Source: Telmatactis stephensoni (taxonomy: Eukaryota; Cnidaria; Anthozoa; Actiniaria; Isophelliidae). From it: 64,000 bases of DNA. The stretch spans positions 231,001 through 295,000 of the forward strand of contig JALIZF010001561.1 of NCBI GenBank assembly GCA_029948255.1, given 5' to 3'. Made by a program: the position numbers and the translations under genes. The notes beneath the pieces are model-generated. The model saw only the letters and a program-made list of their open reading frames with translations, did not search any database and was not told the origin of the DNA. Below are positions 58,724 to 64,000 of the stretch, in pieces (within the stretch, counting starts at the first letter, position 1; each line of letters starts with the position of its first letter).

Positions 58724-61700
58724 AAAAATCAACATGTGAGCTGAGAGTTGTATGCTTAAAACAGTCAATGTAGTGGTAGTGTGTGTGAGTGGATAGTGCC
58801 CCCCAATTAGTGCGCAAGCGCTAGAAGACCTGGACACTCAAATAAATAAGCGGTTATTAATGGCAAGGGGGAAAGAGGGAGAAAGGGGAACAGGTAGTGT
58901 AGGGAGATAAACAAGGTCGAGCACTTCTAATCACGTCTAATCTAGCTATTACAGAATTTTTAGGATTGCAGCGAGTATTCACCCATGTAAACAAAATAAT
59001 TCAAACATGAAGATAATAGAAAAACCATCCTAATAGATGCATGAGAATGCCATTAGTCGATCTGTTTGCTCTTTGGGCTACCTGTGGTAGTCGCGACTTG
59101 CCGATTCAAATTAGCCGAAGGAGTGGATTTCTGTATCTTCCTAGGCACCTTATACAAATAATATTAAAGCACTTTAATCGATCTTCTGTGTGTTGACCTG
59201 GGTATTGACCACAAAGCATACGTTCTATTTATATCTGTAGCTGGATTATTTCCTTTTTTAAGTGTGAGTGGTTTAAGTAACCTTTTGCGGAGCTTTTCGG
59301 GGCTTTGCCACACAGCTGCGGTTCAAACGCAAATTATACCAAGGAAGTTATATAGTGAGCAAATCTGAAATCTTTCTATCTAAGTCTTTTCACATCGGGA
59401 TTTTTCTCATACTATTAATCAGTGATTTTTGCTCTCAGACTTCTCTCATTGAATCTACAACTATTGTCAAATAATACCCCACTGTTCATAGTTCTTTTGG
59501 GACGGAGGAGGTAGGGGGAAGGAGCGCTAGTGTTCTCAAACAAACAATATGTTATTTAATTTTTCCCCTTGAAAACTAAAATTTCGTCCAGAACCTAAAC
59601 TGAAATTACGTGCCACGCCCTTACTACTACTTAATCAGTTGCAGTCAGCGATTCAGTACTAATTTTGTTGTTGTTGTTTTTGTTTTGTTTTGTTTTGTTT
59701 CGGATAATACTGAAAATCGTGGGCACACTGAGTTTAACAACAATTGCGTAATCCTCTTTCGTATGTATCAAGCTGGAATCAAGAATGGGTATATTATAGT
59801 TTTGCGTGCGGTTGCAAGCATATTCTTCCTGAACAAAGCCGGAAGAGAGGCTTGCTACCGAGGTCGCATGATCCTCCACAAAGTCCTTCCCTGTGGTTTA
59901 CCTCAGAAAACAACCCATTAACATAAGGAAAACCATATATCGAAAAGAACTGTTTATAGATCAAACAGATTAAACATAAAAATATATAAGAAAACCATGA
60001 AAATATAACATGATACTAAAATACCACATATATACTTTGTTTACTCGGCTAAGAAAATTACTAAATGTCATATAATAAGTTAGTGTAAAACCCAAATAAT
60101 AAGGTCGATTATATGGTATTTGTTTAAATGACTTTTGTTCTAGAATTTTTTATCAAACTTGCTCTGGAATTAGTCTGATCAGACATTCTCGAATCACTGA
60201 CCAAACTATGGCACCCCGCCAGTAAGCTGTCGTCTGTATATCGCCGACTCCCGCGTTGTTTTTTGCTTGGAGGATTTTTAGCCAGAAATGAACGAAGCGA
60301 GGTTAAACATTCCTTATTAACGAAGTCACTTTATATTTTGTTTGTGGATTGATAATCAGTTTTATCAACAATACAATCAAAATCAAAACACTATGAGGAA
60401 AACATCACTTAACTCTACACAAGTAGTTGTTTCCGCGTTTAGTTTCTATGATATGTTACAATTTCCACTTAAATGATTCCCGCCCGCTGCGCGCAATGTT
60501 AGCAAATGAGGACCTCACAAAATCACTTCGGCACTTAAATGGCTTTTCGGCACTTAAATGGCTTTCAGTCGAACGCATGATCAGCAGTTCGAACGTATGA
60601 TCATCGATTTTAGTCCGTATGGATTCATTTCACGAACACGGTTCATTTTAAAGGTACGATTCAAACAACCCTTAAAGAAATCATTTGTGCATTTCAAGGG
60701 GAGTTGCGAGAGAGCTTCGCCCTTCCCAAATGCACAGCATACCGTAAATAGTTTACTTCCCGTAGGCGGTTTGTTTATTTTGGTACTCCATTAGACAAAC
60801 TGATCGATAAGTTTATTTTTGTTTGGAATGAAGCAACAAGAAACATCTGGCAAGATGGGAATGTGTGGGAGATATTGAAGTACATGTTTGACGATAAACC
60901 CGCGCGTGGTTATTTATGGTATGCTATTGAACAAATTAAACTGAATAGCTTTTCGCCTTTTCGCTTTTTGTCCCTTTTCTCTAGTCCTTTATATTCTCCA
61001 TTTTGATTAGGCAAATCTCTTCCGGCTTTTTACATATTAGCCCTTCCTTTTTAGTTCAAAAACTCATTTCTGAGGAGATTGTTTTCCATATTGAGTAATA
61101 ATGACTGAAAGTGCCAAAAACTAGCCCCTTGTGCAAGTTTTAATTCAAATTTTCGATTTGGATTAACACTCGAATTTTATTTTTGCCAGTTGTAAATTAA
61201 ACTGATCTAACTAGATAAAATGGCCGTTTAAAACTGTCTTGGGATTGTACAAAGTTGTTATCAGCATGCATTTTTATTCAAATTTAGCAACTTTCAAGCT
61301 GATTGTAAAGAACCGGCGCGCATGCATGTATGGCAAATGAGCGACTTGAGGCCTAAACCCAATTTTGGATTCACATTTTCACATTGGATTAACACTCAAA
61401 TTTGACTTTTATCAACCTAATGCAACTACAAACAACCTAAACTTTGTTAAAGAAATTATTTTAGCTTTGTAAAACACGTATTCTTTGACTGAGAGGTTTT
61501 CGTTGCTCAATGCTTGAAGATGAAAAAAGTCTCCTCTTCAAATGTTTAATTGTACAACAGCACGCGCGCATGCTATTCTCTTGTTACTGAAACAGGAAGC
61601 CCGGTCTACAAGTCTTTATTTTTCACCAAATGTTAGCAAAATACTGCACATTTATACTATATATGGAGAGAACTGTGATCTATTAAAATACCGTCAACTT

Positions 61701-62312
61701 TGAGGCGTTGAGTGAGCTATGGACCAACTATTGTCCAGACACATTGCTCGCATTAGTCTCACCACTATACTCAGTGGAGGTCTATGTGTCCATTAAATAT
61801 TGCATTGCTACATTTTACGAATAGCTAGGCTAGCTTTAAGTGAATTTATATTATCTATTTCTGTGAAATTGTGCTTTCCATCATCGATTTTCTCCTCGGT
61901 TTTGTAAGTGTGAAAGTTGAGGCCTAGGGGTAAGTTTAGTAGTGATTGTATCAAGTATTAGAGTAAGATACGATGAACCATGTGTTTTTGAGGCAAATTG
62001 TTCGCTGCAAATTGTTGCCCTCCAACCAATTTGGTAATAGCTGGGTGTCACTAACATGGTACAATTAAACATGCATTTTCTTGGCTCTTTATTTTGCCTG
62101 GAGGAACAATTAAGAAATACTTTTTGTTTAGTACATGAAGACATCTGTGCAAGGTGTGGTGTAGTACTGAGCAGCGCAGAGCACAGCACAGCTTGTCACA
62201 TCAACACTGGCAACATTTACTGTTATTACAATAACACGTACAACACAACACAAGATATAGCACAGCACAAGCTAGACAGCAAGATATTACAAAACACACA
62301 GCACAACATAAT
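58724..62312. other. Gene-poor stretch, no gene seen
   Basis: No supportable gene. A TTGTT/TTTTG-rich microsatellite lies at about 59,663-59,700. From 62,160 to 62,300 the sequence is rich in ACAGCACA/AACAC pentamers. Confidence 0.4.
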
Positions 62313-62465
62313 AGAGCAGATTTCGTATGAGTGTGAAACGGACCGCGCCGTGCCGTAACCGTGTCAGTGCCGTGTTTTCTATAAAAAACATTTGAAATTT
62401 CTGCCGTAACCGTACCGTGCCGTGACCGTGCGGTGCCGTTTTCACAGTCATACAAAATCTGCTCT
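62313..62465. mobile_element. Foldback MITE, CCGTGCCGTAACCGTG family
   Basis: AGAGCAGATTTCGTATGAGTG, then GAAACGG and GCGCCGTGCCGTAACCGTG, pair with CCGTGCCGTGACCGTGCGG, CCGTTTTCAC and ACTCATACAAAATCTGCTCT-like sequence on the right. The interior repeats CCGTAACCGT in both directions. Relatives are at 51,302-51,447 and, degenerate, at 11,690-11,790. Confidence 0.8.
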
Positions 62466-63055
62466 ACAACAACAAACAACAACAGAACGTACACATGCAA
62501 CACAACACAACACAACGCACACTGAACATAACAAAGCGCGCAGAACAGCACTGTATTGCGCACTATTTATACAGGAAAACAGCACAAAACACAACTCAAT
62601 TCAACGCAAAATCCGCACAGCAATCTACAAATCAGCAAAGCAAGGAACGTGGTGCGATTCGGTGGCTAAAACTGTCTGAATAAAAGTGTGTCAAACATTT
62701 GGCTTGAACGCAATGTGGGGATTTAAGACCTAGGAAGTTGTTTGCGCAAACAAAAATAACTAGCAAAATAGCAGCAAAAGTGAGATGCTTCGAGGTAGCA
62801 TAGATAGTGTGGAGGCCAGTATTAGTAAGAGTTTCAATAGGCCTTTTGTATCAACTGGTCACTTGCCGTATTCTGACAGGCACAATACGCACTGGGAAAT
62901 CTAAACCAGAGACGAGTCAAGTTTGACTGTCTGGAATTATCCTTATTTTTTGAGGCTGTTACATTCCTTTGACCGTCAGAATGCAGATTTTGTACCATGT
63001 GTCAAGTAGATGAAAATGTCTATTGGTATTACTGCAGCTTAGGCCTATCCCGGGT
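62466..63055. other. AACAC-rich sequence, no gene seen
   Basis: ACAACAACA and ACACAACACAAC tracts (62,465-62,640), then unique sequence. Confidence 0.4.
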
Positions 63056-63262
63056 CCTTAAGGCGCCGTTTTTTACTGCGACTTAATGCAATTTAAGGCG
63101 TTCTAAGGCCTTTTAAGAAAGTTTGGAGACATTTGTGTAATTTTTAAGGCGTTTTATGGCGTTCTACGGCGTTTTAAGGCAACTTATTAAAAGAAGTAAA
63201 TTAACTTAAGGCTACTTTAGCTATATTGAGTATTTAAGGCATTTTACGGCATTTTAAGAAGT
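63056..63262. repeat. Degenerate AAGGCGTTTTA short-period repeat
   Basis: Variants of TTTTAAGGCGTTCTA recur about ten times (TTTAAGGCGTTCTAAGGCC, TTTAAGGCGTTTTATGGCGTT, CTACGGCGTTTTAAGGC, TTTAAGGCATTTTACGGCATT), with a period of about 10-11 bases and a few insertions. Confidence 0.8.
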
Positions 63263-64000
63263 AGGAGTAGGAGTAGAAGTAGGCCGCAGCTTTGCACCAA
63301 TTGTGTAAATCAATAACGACAGTTCGCTAACCACCCTCAGTTTTTGTACGTACAAGTCGTTTGTGCACTACATCCTACCTCCTTAATAGATATAAATATA
63401 TTGCTAACTTTCACGTGCTTATTCCGTGCTTATTCCGTGCTTAAAACCTTGTTCTAGTACATAACACATCCGGGACAGCGATCCTGAATACGCAAACAGA
63501 CGGACCGTGGTCCGAATAGCATTTCGACGGACCGTGCGTCGACCAATCAGAATTCAGGAAATTACGAAGTAATATCAAATACACCATATTTTTCACTGGA
63601 TAGCAATCAATCCATAACATTGAAATATATCAACTACACCAGACTGCCATTTATTTGTAATTACTTTAATTTTTTATTGAATATAATTTCCTGATCAAGG
63701 ACAAAGCGCTTGGTGTGGTGGTCACATCGCCAACGGCTCCCAGCATGAAATGGTTTCTATCTAGGCTGTCTCGTAACCTATTAGTTACCTAGAGTGTATG
63801 TGGTAGGCAAGATATAGCTAGTGTTCTGAGCATGCAGTAAACCTAGCTAAGGAGCAGTTCCATGAAAACTGGCCTAAAATTGATTTGACAATAATCGCAA
63901 ATTCCTCAGAAAAAGTAGACAAATAAATGTAAATAAATATATGTACAACCACAATCCACTAACATTGACATTAGGTGAATGCGCGAATACGTGGATTATG
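63263..64000. other. Right end, no gene seen
   Basis: GTGCTTATTCC is doubled at about 63,416-63,436; otherwise nothing supportable. Confidence 0.35.

Noticed and set aside
62056..62683. Cys- or Gln/Thr-rich frames on both strands
   Set aside because: They read through AACAC/ACAGCAC low-complexity sequence and a foldback MITE.
1..64000. CRISPR array, bacterial operon or prophage
   Set aside because: The repeats are micro-/minisatellites or inverted repeats without spacer structure. Genes have spliceosomal introns, so the DNA is eukaryotic.

Overview
The window looks like anthozoan cnidarian (coral or sea-anemone type) nuclear DNA. It is AT-rich, its genes have GT-AG introns, CR1/L2-like LINE fragments are present, and foldback or MITE-type elements and SINEs are very dense. 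The cnidarian assignment is an inference from gene and repeat character; no marker gene settles the species.

Region 1 (1-24,915) is a minus-strand tandem array of secreted proteins with a hemicentin/VWA7-like head. Gene A (9864..3659, six exons, 785 codons) and gene B (21748..15724, five exons, 769 codons) can both be assembled with canonical splice sites, matching phases and a clean stop. Each encodes a signal peptide, a variable low-complexity linker, an RPKR furin-type site, a von Willebrand A domain with a DxTGS MIDAS, a hemicentin-type follow-on domain and a C-terminal beta-rich domain. A third copy, C (24795..23411), is a recent duplicate of B's first exon with its promoter. It has no downstream exons of its own and has lost frame inside a long GGA/GAG microsatellite. 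The first 1.3 kb of the window repeats the 5' flank of gene A, so a further copy probably starts just left of base 1. Introns and spacers are full of foldback elements, a LINE inside gene A, a tRNA-derived SINE and polypyrimidine microsatellites.

Region 2 (25,170-30,100) holds a decayed LINE reverse transcriptase and several MITEs.

Region 3 (30,101-33,166, minus; candidate 5' exons up to about 35.36 kb) is a gene I do not recognise from any named family. It encodes a 306-residue secreted precursor, rich in basic cleavage sites, whose only four cysteines form two near-identical eight-residue loops, C-x-P-G-[L/I]-F-Y-C. The second loop sits exactly between dibasic sites, as in a neuropeptide or hormone precursor. 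This is the best candidate here for something undescribed.

Region 4 (about 35.4-64 kb) has no coding gene that I can support. It contains MITEs, one octamer satellite, a few possible minus-strand first exons with promoters, and long stretches of AT-rich sequence in which I see nothing.
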